From contig NZ_CP022315.1 of assembly GCF_002216775.1 (NCBI RefSeq), positions 2,790,001-2,854,000 on the forward strand: a stretch of DNA of 64,000 nt. Reading direction: 5' to 3'. The notes under the pieces are model-generated. The model saw nothing but the letters and a program-made list of their open reading frames with translations, searched no databases and was not told the origin of the DNA. This DNA comes from Virgibacillus phasianinus. GTDB taxonomy: Bacteria; Bacillota; Bacilli; Bacillales; Amphibacillaceae. Both the position numbers and the translations under genes were made by a program. Below are positions 31,099 to 40,126 of this stretch, in pieces. Position 1 is the stretch's first letter; each line of letters opens with the position of its first letter.

Positions 31099-33435
31099 AT
31101 GTTAAAGAGTAAAGCAATCTGGAATTTTTCAAATGAAGAAGCGGAAACAATAGCATGGTCGGGTGATTCAACGGATTTGTCCCCTGTTATCAAGGAATTA
31201 CTAGTACAACGCGGAATAACGACTGCGAAAGATGCAAGTGAATTTTTATCTCCTGATCTGGCCAATCTGCTTATGCCGGAAGATCTTCTTGGCATGGATG
31301 TGGCAACTGATCGTGTACATAAAGCAATTAAACAAAATGAAAAGATTCTGGTTTATGGTGACTATGATGCGGATGGTGTTACTTCCACAACACTCTTAAT
31401 GTCGGCGTTACTGGAAATTGGTGCGGACTGTGACTATTATATACCCAATCGGTTTACAGAAGGTTATGGACCAAATGAACATGCATTTTCCTATGCACAC
31501 GAACAAGGGGTCAAATTAATTATTACTGTCGATTGTGGAATTGCATCTGTTTCTGAAGCGAAATTTGCTGAATCAATTGGGCTTGATTTAATCATTACGG
31601 ATCATCATGAACCACAGGAAGAATTACCTGGAGCATTAGCAATCCTTCATCCGAAATGTGCCCCGACATATTCTTTTAAGGAACTTGCAGGAGTCGGTGT
31701 CGCATTTAAATTTGCTCAAGGGTTGCTTGGATATTTTCCAGATCATTTACTTGACCTGGTTGCTGTTGGGACAATTGCTGATTTAGTCCCGTTAGTAAAT
31801 GAAAATAGGATCCTTGCATATTATGGGTTGCAAAAGTTAACTGATACCAAGAGACCTGGACTTAGAGCATTAAAAAACCAATGTAGGATTGAAGGAAATG
31901 TTTCAGAAGAAGATGTTGGGTTTCAAATTGCACCACGGTTAAATGCAGTTGGCAGGCTGAAGGATGCTGGGCTGGCAGTTGAACTGCTGATGACAGAAGC
32001 TGAAGATGAGGCAGCGTACTTGGCCGAAGCCGTGCAGGACCTGAACAAGGAACGTCAACAATTAGTAAATGAGATTGTGGCGGAAGCTGAAGTATTAGTA
32101 GATGATACAAAGGATTCCGGTGTGACCATTGTTGCTAAAGAAGGATGGAATGAAGGTGTACTCGGAATTGTAGCCTCAAAACTTGTCAAAAAGTATGATC
32201 GACCAGCAATTGTTCTCGCAATCCATTCTGAAAAAGGCAGTGCAAAAGGATCTGCCCGAAGTATACCGGCATTTGATCTGTTCAAAAATTGTATGCAGGT
32301 AAGGGATTACTTTACGCATTTTGGCGGCCATTCGCAAGCGGCAGGCATGACGTTACCGATAGAGAACATTGCCTTACTGCGTGATACACTGACGGAAATG
32401 ATTTACTCTCAGCTGACCGATGAGGAATTCAAGCAGGAAATAACTGTCAGCAAAACACTGTCAATTAAAGAAATAAATGAAGAGCTGGTAAATGAGATTA
32501 GTCAATTAGCACCGTTTGGAATGGCAAATCCTAAGCCAGTATTTCATCTCAAACAATTTCCATCAACTGTGCGCCAAATAGGAGCAAAGTTAAACCATTT
32601 AAAAGTGCAGTTTAAACAAGAATCTTTGTCAATCGATGGGATTGGCTTTGGGCTCGGAGATTGTTTTCCTTTTATTTCGGAAAAGAACCCACTTTCAGTA
32701 GTTGGGGAAATAGGCATAAACGAATGGAATGGAAATAGGAAGGCGCAAATTGTGATTCAAGATTTACAAATTGATGAACAGCAGCTTTTTGATCATAGGG
32801 GAAAAAAGCAACTAGATATTTTGCCATTTCTAAATAATTCGGAACATTACCTAGCAATCGGCAACAATGTTCAAGCTCGTGTTAAACAGGTACCAATAAA
32901 ATTGGATGTTTTATCGTACACAAAGCCTCCTGAAACAATGGATACAGTGGATACTGTTTTTCTATTTGACTTACCGGACGAACTTGAAAACTTAGAGTGG
33001 ATTATTCGAAAGGCAAATCCAATTAATATTCATGTATGCTTTTATTTGGAAGACAGTCATTATTTAAAAGCATTTCCCTCCAGAGAAGATTTCAAGCAGT
33101 TCTATGCATTAATCCTAAAGCGTGGGTATTTTGATATAAAGAAAGACCTTTTTGTTTTAATGAAAAGCCAAAATTGGACAGAAGAAAGAATCCGGTTTAT
33201 GTTAAATGTGTTTTTTGAGTTGAATTTTGTTATTATAGAGAATGGACTTGCTAAACCAAATAGAAGTGCTGCAAAAAAAGATTTGCAGGAATCAAGGTTA
33301 TATCAACAACGAATTAAACGCAGTGAAATAGAAAAGAAACTTTATTATTCAAATTATGATGATTTAAATCAATGGTTTCACCGTTTAACAAATGATGTAG
33401 ATATTTCCAAGGAGGAGCTTACCTATGGAATATAA
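31099..33435 (+). CDS. recJ: Single-stranded-DNA-specific exonuclease RecJ
   Basis: RecJ degrades single-stranded DNA 5' to 3' in recombination and mismatch repair. The 778-residue protein has the DHH motifs [20 protein letters not shown] and ITDHHEP, the DHHA1 signature [11 protein letters not shown], an OB region, and the C-terminal extension typical of Bacillaceae RecJ. The ATG at 31099 follows AGGGGTGAATAT. The end overlaps apt by 11 bases. Confidence 0.96.
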   Translation: MLKSKAIWNFSNEEAETIAWSGDSTDLSPVIKELLVQRGITTAKDASEFLSPDLANLLMPEDLLGMDVATDRVHKAIKQNEKILVYGDYDADGVTSTTLLMSALLEIGADCDYYIPNRFTEGYGPNEHAFSYAHEQGVKLIITVDCGIASVSEAKFAESIGLDLIITDHHEPQEELPGALAILHPKCAPTYSFKELAGVGVAFKFAQGLLGYFPDHLLDLVAVGTIADLVPLVNENRILAYYGLQKLTDTKRPGLRALKNQCRIEGNVSEEDVGFQIAPRLNAVGRLKDAGLAVELLMTEAEDEAAYLAEAVQDLNKERQQLVNEIVAEAEVLVDDTKDSGVTIVAKEGWNEGVLGIVASKLVKKYDRPAIVLAIHSEKGSAKGSARSIPAFDLFKNCMQVRDYFTHFGGHSQAAGMTLPIENIALLRDTLTEMIYSQLTDEEFKQEITVSKTLSIKEINEELVNEISQLAPFGMANPKPVFHLKQFPSTVRQIGAKLNHLKVQFKQESLSIDGIGFGLGDCFPFISEKNPLSVVGEIGINEWNGNRKAQIVIQDLQIDEQQLFDHRGKKQLDILPFLNNSEHYLAIGNNVQARVKQVPIKLDVLSYTKPPETMDTVDTVFLFDLPDELENLEWIIRKANPINIHVCFYLEDSHYLKAFPSREDFKQFYALILKRGYFDIKKDLFVLMKSQNWTEERIRFMLNVFFELNFVIIENGLAKPNRSAAKKDLQESRLYQQRIKRSEIEKKLYYSNYDDLNQWFHRLTNDVDISKEELTYGI

Positions 33436-33937
33436 GAAATATATAAAAATAGTAGAAGACTGGCCAAAAGAAGGCGTTCAGTTTAAAGACATAACACCAC
33501 TAATGGATAATGGTGCTGCTTTTAAATCAGCGGTCGATGAAATTGTGGATTTTGCTAAAGAAAAGGCAATTGATATTATTGTCGGACCAGAGGCACGCGG
33601 GTTTATAATTGGTTGTCCGGTTTCTTATGCATTAGAAATTGGATTTGCACCTGTACGAAAAGAAGGAAAGCTGCCACGCGAAGTAATTAAAGTGGATTAC
33701 GGATTGGAATATGGCAAAAACGTTTTAACCCTTCATAAGGACGCCATTAAACCCGGGCAACGAGTATTAATCACGGACGATTTACTTGCAACTGGAGGCA
33801 CAATTGAAGCTACAATTAAATTAGTAGAAGAACTGGGCGGGATTGTGGTTGGTTGTGCATTTCTAATCGAGCTTACTTATTTGGATGGACGCAGTAAGCT
33901 GGATGGTTATGACGTACTCACCCTAATGCGTTATTAG
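33425..33937 (+). CDS. apt: Adenine phosphoribosyltransferase
   Basis: Apt salvages adenine to AMP using PRPP. The 170-residue protein has the PRPP loop [13 protein letters not shown], the substrate region [10 protein letters not shown], and [20 protein letters not shown] inside recJ precedes the ATG. In bacilli apt is followed by relA, as here. The stop codon lies at the edge of repeat copy C. Confidence 0.97.
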   Translation: MEYKKYIKIVEDWPKEGVQFKDITPLMDNGAAFKSAVDEIVDFAKEKAIDIIVGPEARGFIIGCPVSYALEIGFAPVRKEGKLPREVIKVDYGLEYGKNVLTLHKDAIKPGQRVLITDDLLATGGTIEATIKLVEELGGIVVGCAFLIELTYLDGRSKLDGYDVLTLMRY

Positions 33938-33990
33938 AAAATCTTGGCTTATCGCCAAGAACTAATGGCGAAAGCCTTAGATTTTTTTTT
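33934..33990 (+). repeat. Repeat family 1, copy C, starting in the apt stop codon
   Basis: The repeat runs from TTAG, which includes the TAG stop of apt, to a run of nine T. It is a near-identical, inverted copy of 30492-30546. With its stem and T run it can serve as the apt terminator. Confidence 0.9.
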
Positions 33991-34026
33991 ACTTAAGTCC
34001 TTTAAGTTTTTATACTTTCCTTAAGT

Positions 34027-34077
34027 ATTAGAAAAACTCGGTATTTGCTTGTATGGCGAATGCCGAGATTTTCTAAT
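34027..34077. repeat. Repeat family 1, copy D (diverged)
   Basis: ATTAGAAAAACTCGGTA and TGCCGAGATTTTCTAAT form a 17-bp stem with two non-Watson-Crick positions. The outer ends TTAGAAAA and TTTTCTAA match copies B and C. It lies 36 bases after copy C, upstream of relA. Confidence 0.8.
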
Positions 34078-34201
34078 ATATTGGGTTGCTATCTGAAGCA
34101 TATTAGTAGATTATAGGTATATAGTAAATGTGCAAGTACACTATTAATGTATATTGCTTTACATTTTTACAATTATTTTCGATACTAGGAAGAAATATAT
34201 A

Positions 34202-34210
34202 TGGTATGAT
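34202..34210 (+). promoter_or_regulatory. Predicted extended -10 promoter of relA
   Basis: TGGTATGAT lies 30 bases before the relA start. The -35 region is weak. Confidence 0.4.
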
Positions 34211-34239
34211 TATTCTCTACATTGAATTTAGGTGATCTC

Positions 34240-36441
34240 ATGGCAAAAGATGATATTTTAACAAGTGAAGATGTTATTGATAGAGCCCGCGAATACCTTT
34301 CCGAGGATGATGCAGCTTTTGTTCGACGTGCATATGAATTTGCTGAGCGTGCTCATTCGGATCAATTCCGGAAATCTGGTGAGCCATACATTATCCATCC
34401 CGTGCAGGTAGCAGGTATACTGGCTGAACTGGAAATGGACTCAGAAACAATCGCAGGTGGATTTCTGCATGATGTTGTAGAAGACACGACCGTTACCTTA
34501 GAGGACCTAGAGGAAAATTTCAATCATGAAGTAGCAATGCTGGTCGATGGCGTAACAAAGCTTGGAAAAATTAAATATAAGTCGAAAGAGGCTATCCAGG
34601 CAGAAAACCATCGAAAAATGTTCGTTGCGATGGCGAAAGATATTCGTGTTATTTTAATAAAACTAGCAGACCGATTGCATAATATGCGGACATTAAAACA
34701 TCTCGCACCGGAAAAACAGCGAAGAATTTCCAATGAGACACTTGAAATCTTTGCACCGTTAGCACATAGATTAGGTATTTCAACCATAAAGTGGGAACTC
34801 GAAGACACCGCACTAAGATACCTTAATCCGCAGCAGTATTACCGTATTGTTCAGTTAATGAAACAAAAAAGGGATCAGCGTGAATCCTATATTAAAGATG
34901 TAATGGATGAAGTGAACAAGCAGGTAAAAGAAGTAAACATTGACGCCGATATTTCCGGCAGGCCTAAGCATTTATACAGTATTTACAAAAAAATGATGAA
35001 ACAGAACAAACAATTCACTGAAATTTATGATTTACTTGCAGTTCGCATTATTGTGGATAGTATTAAGGATTGCTACGCGGTACTTGGTATTATTCATACA
35101 TGTTGGAAACCAATGCCTGGAAGGTTTAAGGATTATATAGCTATGCCAAAGCCTAATCTGTACCAGTCTTTGCATACCACTGTAATCGGCCCTAAGGGGG
35201 ATCCGCTTGAAGTTCAAATACGGACAAAAGAGATGCACGAGATTTCTGAATACGGAATTGCTGCGCACTGGGCATATAAAGAAGGGCGACAACTTAATAA
35301 GGATAAGAAAACCTTCGAAGAAAAACTTACTTGGTTCCGTGAAATTCTGGACTGGCAAAACGAGACGCATGATGCTGAAGAATTCATGGAGTCATTAAAA
35401 GTCGATTTATTTTCCGATATGGTATATGTTTTTACACCAAAAGGCGATGTAATTGAGCTTCCATCCGGATCAGTTCCGCTTGATTTCGCCTATCGAATTC
35501 ATACGGAAATTGGAAATAAAACGATAGGTGCAAAAATTAACGGCAAGATGGAACCCCTTGATTATAAACTGAAGAACGGTGACATTATTGATGTAATGAC
35601 GTCAAAACATTCTTATGGACCGTCCCATGACTGGTTAAAGGTAACGCAAACCTCACAGGCTAAAAATAAAATCAAACAGTTTTTTAAGAAACAGCGGCGT
35701 GAAGAAAATATTACAAAAGGTAAAGAGTTAGTCGATAAAGAAATTCGTTCTTTGGGTATTGAACCGAAGGAAGCTCTAACTCAGGATAATCTGCAGCGTG
35801 TTTATGAAAAATTTAATTTTACGAATGAAGAGGATATGTATGCGGCCGTCGGCTATCAAGGAATTACAGCAGCGTTAATAGCCACAAGACTGACAGATAA
35901 AATTCGTCAATCAAAATTAAAAGAACAAGATCTTGCCCAAACATTGGAAGATGTGAAAACGGATGTTAAGGCCAACAAGACGCATAAACGTGATTCTGGT
36001 GTCAAGGTTGAAGGTGTTGATAACCTATTGGTTCGCCTGTCAAAATGCTGTAATCCTGTTCCGGGTGATGATATTGTTGGTTATATTACAAAAGGCCGCG
36101 GTGTATCTGTTCACAGGTCTGACTGCCCTAATGTGCAAACAGAGGATGCAAAGCAGCGCATACTCCATGTGGAATGGGAAACAAACCAAAGTGATAAAAA
36201 GCAGTACCATGTGGATCTTGAAATTTCTGGATATGATCGTCGTGGATTATTAAATGAGGTTTTGCAGGCTGTAAATGAAACAAAGACAAATATTACCCAA
36301 GTAACTGGGCGTTCCGATCGAAACAAAATGGCAATTATTCATATTACAATACTCATTCATGACACAAACCATTTACGAAAAATAGTAGAGCGAATTAAAC
36401 AAATAAAAGAAGTATACACCGTAACCAGAACAGTTCAGTAA
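34240..36441 (+). CDS. relA: Bifunctional (p)ppGpp synthetase/hydrolase RelA/SpoT (Rel)
   Basis: Rel makes and breaks the stringent-response alarmone. The 733-residue protein has the HD hydrolase domain (HPVQVAGILAEL and FLHDVVEDT), the synthetase domain (DLLAVRIIV, YQSLHTTVIGP), the TGS domain (VYVFTPKGDVIELPSGS), a CC/zinc-finger-like region (SKCCNPVPGD) and a C-terminal ACT domain. AGGTGATCTC precedes the ATG at 34240; the in-frame TTG at 34222 has no such site. A dispersed repeat begins at its stop codon. Confidence 0.97.
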   Translation: MAKDDILTSEDVIDRAREYLSEDDAAFVRRAYEFAERAHSDQFRKSGEPYIIHPVQVAGILAELEMDSETIAGGFLHDVVEDTTVTLEDLEENFNHEVAMLVDGVTKLGKIKYKSKEAIQAENHRKMFVAMAKDIRVILIKLADRLHNMRTLKHLAPEKQRRISNETLEIFAPLAHRLGISTIKWELEDTALRYLNPQQYYRIVQLMKQKRDQRESYIKDVMDEVNKQVKEVNIDADISGRPKHLYSIYKKMMKQNKQFTEIYDLLAVRIIVDSIKDCYAVLGIIHTCWKPMPGRFKDYIAMPKPNLYQSLHTTVIGPKGDPLEVQIRTKEMHEISEYGIAAHWAYKEGRQLNKDKKTFEEKLTWFREILDWQNETHDAEEFMESLKVDLFSDMVYVFTPKGDVIELPSGSVPLDFAYRIHTEIGNKTIGAKINGKMEPLDYKLKNGDIIDVMTSKHSYGPSHDWLKVTQTSQAKNKIKQFFKKQRREENITKGKELVDKEIRSLGIEPKEALTQDNLQRVYEKFNFTNEEDMYAAVGYQGITAALIATRLTDKIRQSKLKEQDLAQTLEDVKTDVKANKTHKRDSGVKVEGVDNLLVRLSKCCNPVPGDDIVGYITKGRGVSVHRSDCPNVQTEDAKQRILHVEWETNQSDKKQYHVDLEISGYDRRGLLNEVLQAVNETKTNITQVTGRSDRNKMAIIHITILIHDTNHLRKIVERIKQIKEVYTVTRTVQ

Positions 36442-36558
36442 AAAAAGCGGAGGCGCCTGTTCAGAAGCGGACGGATAAGCAAAGGACCGAAGAACGCGGG
36501 GGGTTAAGCGTTCGAAGTGTCCATTGCTTGTGACGGCAGCTTCTAGAAGCCGCAGCTG
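36441..36558 (+). repeat. Repeat family 2 (about 120 bp), copy at the relA stop
   Basis: The element starts directly after the relA TAA with AAAAAGCGGAGGCGCC and includes GTTCAGAAGCGGACG, ATAAGCAA-GGACC, GCGTTCGAAGTGTCCATTGC and CGGCAGCTTCTAGAAG. Related copies are at 42288 and 55931, both inverted. The sequence can fold into a branched stem: AGAAGC with GCTTCT and GTCCATTGCTT with AAGCAA-GGAC. Confidence 0.85.
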
Positions 36559-36595
36559 AAAAAGAAATGCGGAGGCGACTGTTTAGGGCAAGCGA
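36559..36595 (+). repeat. Repeat family 2, partial copy before dtd
   Basis: AAAGAAATGCGGAGGCGACTGTTTAG repeats the left end of the preceding element and then breaks off. It ends just before the GAAGGAGGG ribosome binding site of dtd. Confidence 0.65.
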
Positions 36596-36607
36596 AGGAG
36601 GGACGCC

Positions 36608-37054
36608 ATGAGGGCAATCATTCAGCGGGCCAAAAATGCCAGTGTAACGGTTAATGATAATGTTTCAGGGAAGATTGACGATGGCTTAGTTATGCTGTTG
36701 GGTGTTACGCATGATGATACAATAGAGGACGCCAAATATATTGTTAATAAAGCAGTTAATCTGCGTATTTTTGAGGATGCAAATCAAAAAATGAACTTAT
36801 CACTTAAAGATGTAAATGGGGGAGTATTATCGATTTCCCAGTTCACGCTTTATGCTAACACGCAAAAAGGAAGACGGCCAAGTTTTGTTGATGCAGCAAA
36901 GCCGGAGCATGCAAATGAACTGTACCTGGCTGCCAATCGGTTAATGGCGGATCAGGGTATTCCTGTTGAGACAGGAATATTTGGAGAAATGATGAATGTA
37001 CAGCTGACGAATGTTGGACCGGCTACATTTATATTGGATAGTAATGATAAATAA
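36608..37054 (+). CDS. dtd: D-aminoacyl-tRNA deacylase
   Basis: Dtd hydrolyses D-aminoacyl-tRNAs and mischarged glycyl-tRNA, a chirality check in translation. The 148-residue protein starts [13 protein letters not shown] and has the catalytic [17 protein letters not shown] motif. The Gly-cisPro motif reads NVGPATF, where GPVT is more usual. GAAGGAGGG precedes the ATG. The gene follows relA, as in B. subtilis. Confidence 0.97.
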   Translation: MRAIIQRAKNASVTVNDNVSGKIDDGLVMLLGVTHDDTIEDAKYIVNKAVNLRIFEDANQKMNLSLKDVNGGVLSISQFTLYANTQKGRRPSFVDAAKPEHANELYLAANRLMADQGIPVETGIFGEMMNVQLTNVGPATFILDSNDK

Positions 37055-37095
37055 AAAGGAAAGCCACCCTGGAAAAGGTGGCTTTCCTTTTTTTC
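37053..37095 (+). terminator. Terminator of dtd
   Basis: AAAAAGGAAAGCCACC pairs exactly with GGTGGCTTTCCTTTTT, followed by more T. The stem begins at the stop codon. Confidence 0.92.
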
Positions 37096-37116
37096 AATAG
37101 ATCAGCAGGTAAAAAC

Positions 37117-37163
37117 GAAAGTCTGTCCGCTACGGCGTTCGGAAGCGGACGCTTACGCTTTTC
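37117..37163 (-). repeat. Repeat family 2, short copy abutting the amidase stop
   Basis: Read on the minus strand this 47-base element begins GAAAAGCGTAAGCGTCCGCTTCCG directly after the amidase TAA and ends in GACAGACTTTC, the right end of the copy at 55931. The middle of the full element is missing, so it looks like an internally deleted version. Confidence 0.7.
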
Positions 37164-38225
37164 TTATTTATTCGCGAAATACTTCAGTAATCCATTGATC
37201 ATACCTTGAACAAGTTTTTTTTGATATGCATCTGTTTGGAGAAGCTTTTCTTTTTCCGGGTTTGACAGGAAACCAAGTTCCACTAAGACAGCAGGTTTAA
37301 AGTTTTGCCTGATTACAGCAAAGTCGCCAAATGCTACACCTCGGTCATCTGCATTGGTTTCTTTAATCAACCCCTGCTGAATGTATGTTGCTAATTTTTT
37401 GTTTTGACCGTGGTAATAGTAGGTACCGATTCCGGTTACATTCGGGAGAGCAGGAGTACTATTGTAATGAATACTGATAAATGCATCCGTTCCTGCAACA
37501 TTTGAATAACTTGCCCGGCTTCCAAGTGAAATAAACTCGTCTTGTGATCTAGTTAATATTACATTTGCACCTAATATTGTTAATTCCTGTTTCAACTCCA
37601 TCGTTGTCTTATATGTGTAATCTTTTTCGAAAGTACCGCTTGCACCAATTGCCCCAACATCACGTCCGCCGTGACCCGCATCAATAACAATGGTTTTATT
37701 TTCAATTCCTGTTGAGGCGGATTCCGCTGCATCCTTAATAAACCTCTTATTTAAATATCCCTTTAAATCATCATGTTTCACTTCATACCATTCATCCGTT
37801 TCGCTTAAAACATCAAAGGTCATTCCTTTGTCAGCGAAACCGACGATTTCATATTCGGTTGAAGGACCGCTTCTTAAATGTGTGTGTTTATAAGGTATGG
37901 TTAGCGTCTGCACGCTAGGTTGTTGGTTCTTCTTTTTCGCTTGTTTGTCAGGTGCCTTTTCCTCTTGGATTGAAATATATTCTGATGTTACCCATCCCTT
38001 AGTTGAATCCAACTGAATTTGCACCCAGTCTCCCTGTTCGTTCACAATCGGATAAGTTTCATTTGCGTGAACTTCCGTTATTTCTTCAAAGTTCTGGCCG
38101 GGTCCACTTCTAACATTCAGAATATCTGTGTGAATTACCGCTTTTTTTGCATGAACTGGATTTGTCATAGCAGTCAGAATCAGTAGGATGCCAAGGCAAA
38201 TACCGAGCATTTTCAACGTTCGCAA
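37164..38225 (-). CDS. N-acetylmuramoyl-L-alanine amidase with two SH3b domains
   Basis: This 353-residue secreted enzyme should cut the amide bond between muramic acid and the stem peptide. It has a signal peptide (about 1-26, cut after VHA), two bacterial SH3 domains (about 28-88 and 105-165) each with an LRSGPS/VRSGPG motif, and a C-terminal Amidase_3 domain with zinc ligands in IDAGHGG, the Glu of FEKDY and SIHYN, plus the catalytic Glu in VELGFLSN. TTG at 38225 follows AGGAGG with eight bases between. B. subtilis yrvJ lies in the same place. Confidence 0.9.
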   Translation of the reverse strand: MRTLKMLGICLGILLILTAMTNPVHAKKAVIHTDILNVRSGPGQNFEEITEVHANETYPIVNEQGDWVQIQLDSTKGWVTSEYISIQEEKAPDKQAKKKNQQPSVQTLTIPYKHTHLRSGPSTEYEIVGFADKGMTFDVLSETDEWYEVKHDDLKGYLNKRFIKDAAESASTGIENKTIVIDAGHGGRDVGAIGASGTFEKDYTYKTTMELKQELTILGANVILTRSQDEFISLGSRASYSNVAGTDAFISIHYNSTPALPNVTGIGTYYYHGQNKKLATYIQQGLIKETNADDRGVAFGDFAVIRQNFKPAVLVELGFLSNPEKEKLLQTDAYQKKLVQGMINGLLKYFANK

Positions 38226-38327
38226 ATCATTTTCCTCCTAAAAATCAAACAAATATGTATCATGTCTTATTTTAATAGAAATAATGTATTTAGGCAAAGA
38301 TAGTTATTGTAATAGGAGGTAGAAATA

Positions 38328-38501
38328 ATGCGCGTGAATGACATGCAATGGAAAACATCAAATAGCAAGGATCTGCAGGATATTAATCTGCATCGGTTTA
38401 TGGAAATACATGAACATGCAAACCCTATGGAAATAGCGATGGAATTAGGTATCTCCATCGGTGAGGTAAAACAGTTAAAGAAAAGAATTAATCGTGCTTG
38501 A
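38328..38501 (+). CDS. Small HTH-like protein, 57 aa
   Basis: An ATG at 38328 follows TAGGAGG with eight bases between and opens 57 codons ending at TGA 38499. The C-terminal half, MEIAMELGISIGEVKQLKKR (residues 34-53), has the spacing of a helix-turn-helix as in sigma-factor region 4. The N-terminus is hydrophilic. No function can be stated. B. subtilis has a small gene (yrzK) in the same gap between yrvJ and hisS; homology is not established here. The stop codon overlaps the -35 of the hisS promoter. Confidence 0.7.
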   Translation: MRVNDMQWKTSNSKDLQDINLHRFMEIHEHANPMEIAMELGISIGEVKQLKKRINRA

Positions 38502-38526
38502 CATTATAGCAGGTAACGATTATGAT
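38498..38526 (+). promoter_or_regulatory. Promoter of the hisS-aspS operon, with palindrome over the -10
   Basis: TTGACA (38498-38503) and TATGAT (38521-38526) are 17 bases apart. A perfect 14-base palindrome, ATGATTATAATCAT (38522-38535), overlaps the -10 and could be an operator or chance in AT-rich DNA. Confidence 0.7.
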
Positions 38527-38574
38527 TATAATCATTCTATAATGAATCGACATTAAATTTAAATCAATTATACC

Positions 38575-38812
38575 CATTTGAAGGAAAAAGTAATTAAGTT
38601 CGATATGAACAGAGAGAAAATGCCACTGGGCTGCGAGCATTTTCACATAATCCCTTAATGAAAGACATTCTTTAGGATCTTAATCGAACAAAGTAGGTTA
38701 AGACGTTTTGCAGGCGTTAACTGTGAAGAGTGGATGCTGATGACGCATCAACTAGGGTGGCAACGCGGGTGAACTCTCGTCCCTTTTTTATATTAGGGAT
38801 GGGAGTTTTTTG
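38575..38812 (+). promoter_or_regulatory. T-box riboswitch of hisS-aspS
   Basis: Stem I includes AGAGAG at about 38611, a distal loop and a specifier loop GAAAGACATTC. GAC at 38664-38666 reads aspartate, and CAT at 38666-38668 overlaps it and reads histidine. The basal helix pairs AAGGAA (38581) with TTCTTT (38668). The T-box AGGGTGGCAACGCGG lies at 38754-38768. The terminator, ACTCTCGTCCCT with AGGGATGGGAGT and a T run, lies at 38773-38812. Confidence 0.93.
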
Positions 38813-38836
38813 TATTGTTAAAAGGAGGAACAGTGT

Positions 38837-40126
38837 ATGAATATTAAAGCACCACGTGGTACGGTGGATATTTTACCGGAACAAGCTAAAAATTGGCAAT
38901 ATGTTGAACGAGTGATAAAAAACGTGTGTGACAGATTTCATTTTAATGAGATCCGTACTCCATTATTTGAACACACCGAACTATTTCAACGAGGTGTAGG
39001 AGACTCTACGGACATTGTCCAAAAGGAAATGTACACATTTGAAGATCGTGGTGGCAGGAGCCTTACATTAAGACCGGAAGGAACAGCCTCCGTTGTTCGT
39101 GCATTCGTTGAAAACAAACTATTTGGTTCAGCAATTCAACCAGTAAAGCTTTATTACTTTGGACAGATGTTCCGTTATGAACGTCCACAGAAAGGGCGGA
39201 TGCGCCAGTTAAATCAGTTTGGCGTAGAAGCAATGGGAAGTGCAGATCCTGCAGTGGATGCAGAAGTTATCGATTTGGCAATGACAGTTTACAAAGAACT
39301 TGGCCTAACGTCATTGAAGCTTGTTATCAATAGCTTAGGTGATAGTGAAAGCCGTAAAAATTATCGGGAAGCCTTAATTGAACATTTTTCACCACATAAA
39401 GAGGAATTGTGCAAAGATTGTCAAACACGATTGACACAGAATCCATTGCGTATATTGGATTGTAAGAAAGACCGCGATCACCCATCAATGAAATCTGCAC
39501 CATCCATGCTGGAGTTTTTAAATGAGGAATCCAGAACTTATTTTGAAAAAGTCAAAACCTACCTTGATCAGATGGATATTCCATACACAGTGGATAAAAA
39601 TCTGGTTCGCGGGTTAGATTATTATAACCATACGGCATTTGAGATTATGAGTGAAGCTGCGGGATTTGGCTCGATTACTACTTTGGCTGGAGGCGGCAGG
39701 TACAACGGTCTTGTGGAAGACCTAGGTGGACCAAACACACCGGGAATTGGTTTCGGAATGGGAATTGAGAGACTATTGATGGCACTTGAAGCGGAAAATA
39801 TAACATTGCCGGTTGAACAGCAACTGGATAGCTTTATTGTTGCTTTTGGTGAAAAAGCCGAGATGGAGTCTGTTCGTCTTGTCCACTTATTACGTGAAAA
39901 TGGCGTTCAAGTAGATCGTGATTATCAGGGACGTAAAATGAAGGGTCAGTTTAAGGCTGCCGATCGTGTTCATGCCAAATTTGTTCTTATTTTGGGTGAC
40001 GAAGAAGTAGATAATCAGGTGATTAATGTCAAGCATATGCAAACTGGTGATCAAACCGAAGTAGCTATTTCAGATATTATATCTTATATGCAAACTGTAA
40101 CAAAGGAAATGGGAGGTATTTCATAA
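38837..40126 (+). CDS. hisS: Histidyl-tRNA synthetase
   Basis: HisRS is a class II synthetase. The 429-residue protein has motif 1 near [14 protein letters not shown], motif 2 [20 protein letters not shown], the histidine-specific [14 protein letters not shown], motif 3 [13 protein letters not shown], and a C-terminal anticodon-binding domain. AAAGGAGGAACAGTGT precedes the ATG. Its TAA overlaps the aspS start by one base. Confidence 0.98.
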   Translation: MNIKAPRGTVDILPEQAKNWQYVERVIKNVCDRFHFNEIRTPLFEHTELFQRGVGDSTDIVQKEMYTFEDRGGRSLTLRPEGTASVVRAFVENKLFGSAIQPVKLYYFGQMFRYERPQKGRMRQLNQFGVEAMGSADPAVDAEVIDLAMTVYKELGLTSLKLVINSLGDSESRKNYREALIEHFSPHKEELCKDCQTRLTQNPLRILDCKKDRDHPSMKSAPSMLEFLNEESRTYFEKVKTYLDQMDIPYTVDKNLVRGLDYYNHTAFEIMSEAAGFGSITTLAGGGRYNGLVEDLGGPNTPGIGFGMGIERLLMALEAENITLPVEQQLDSFIVAFGEKAEMESVRLVHLLRENGVQVDRDYQGRKMKGQFKAADRVHAKFVLILGDEEVDNQVINVKHMQTGDQTEVAISDIISYMQTVTKEMGGIS

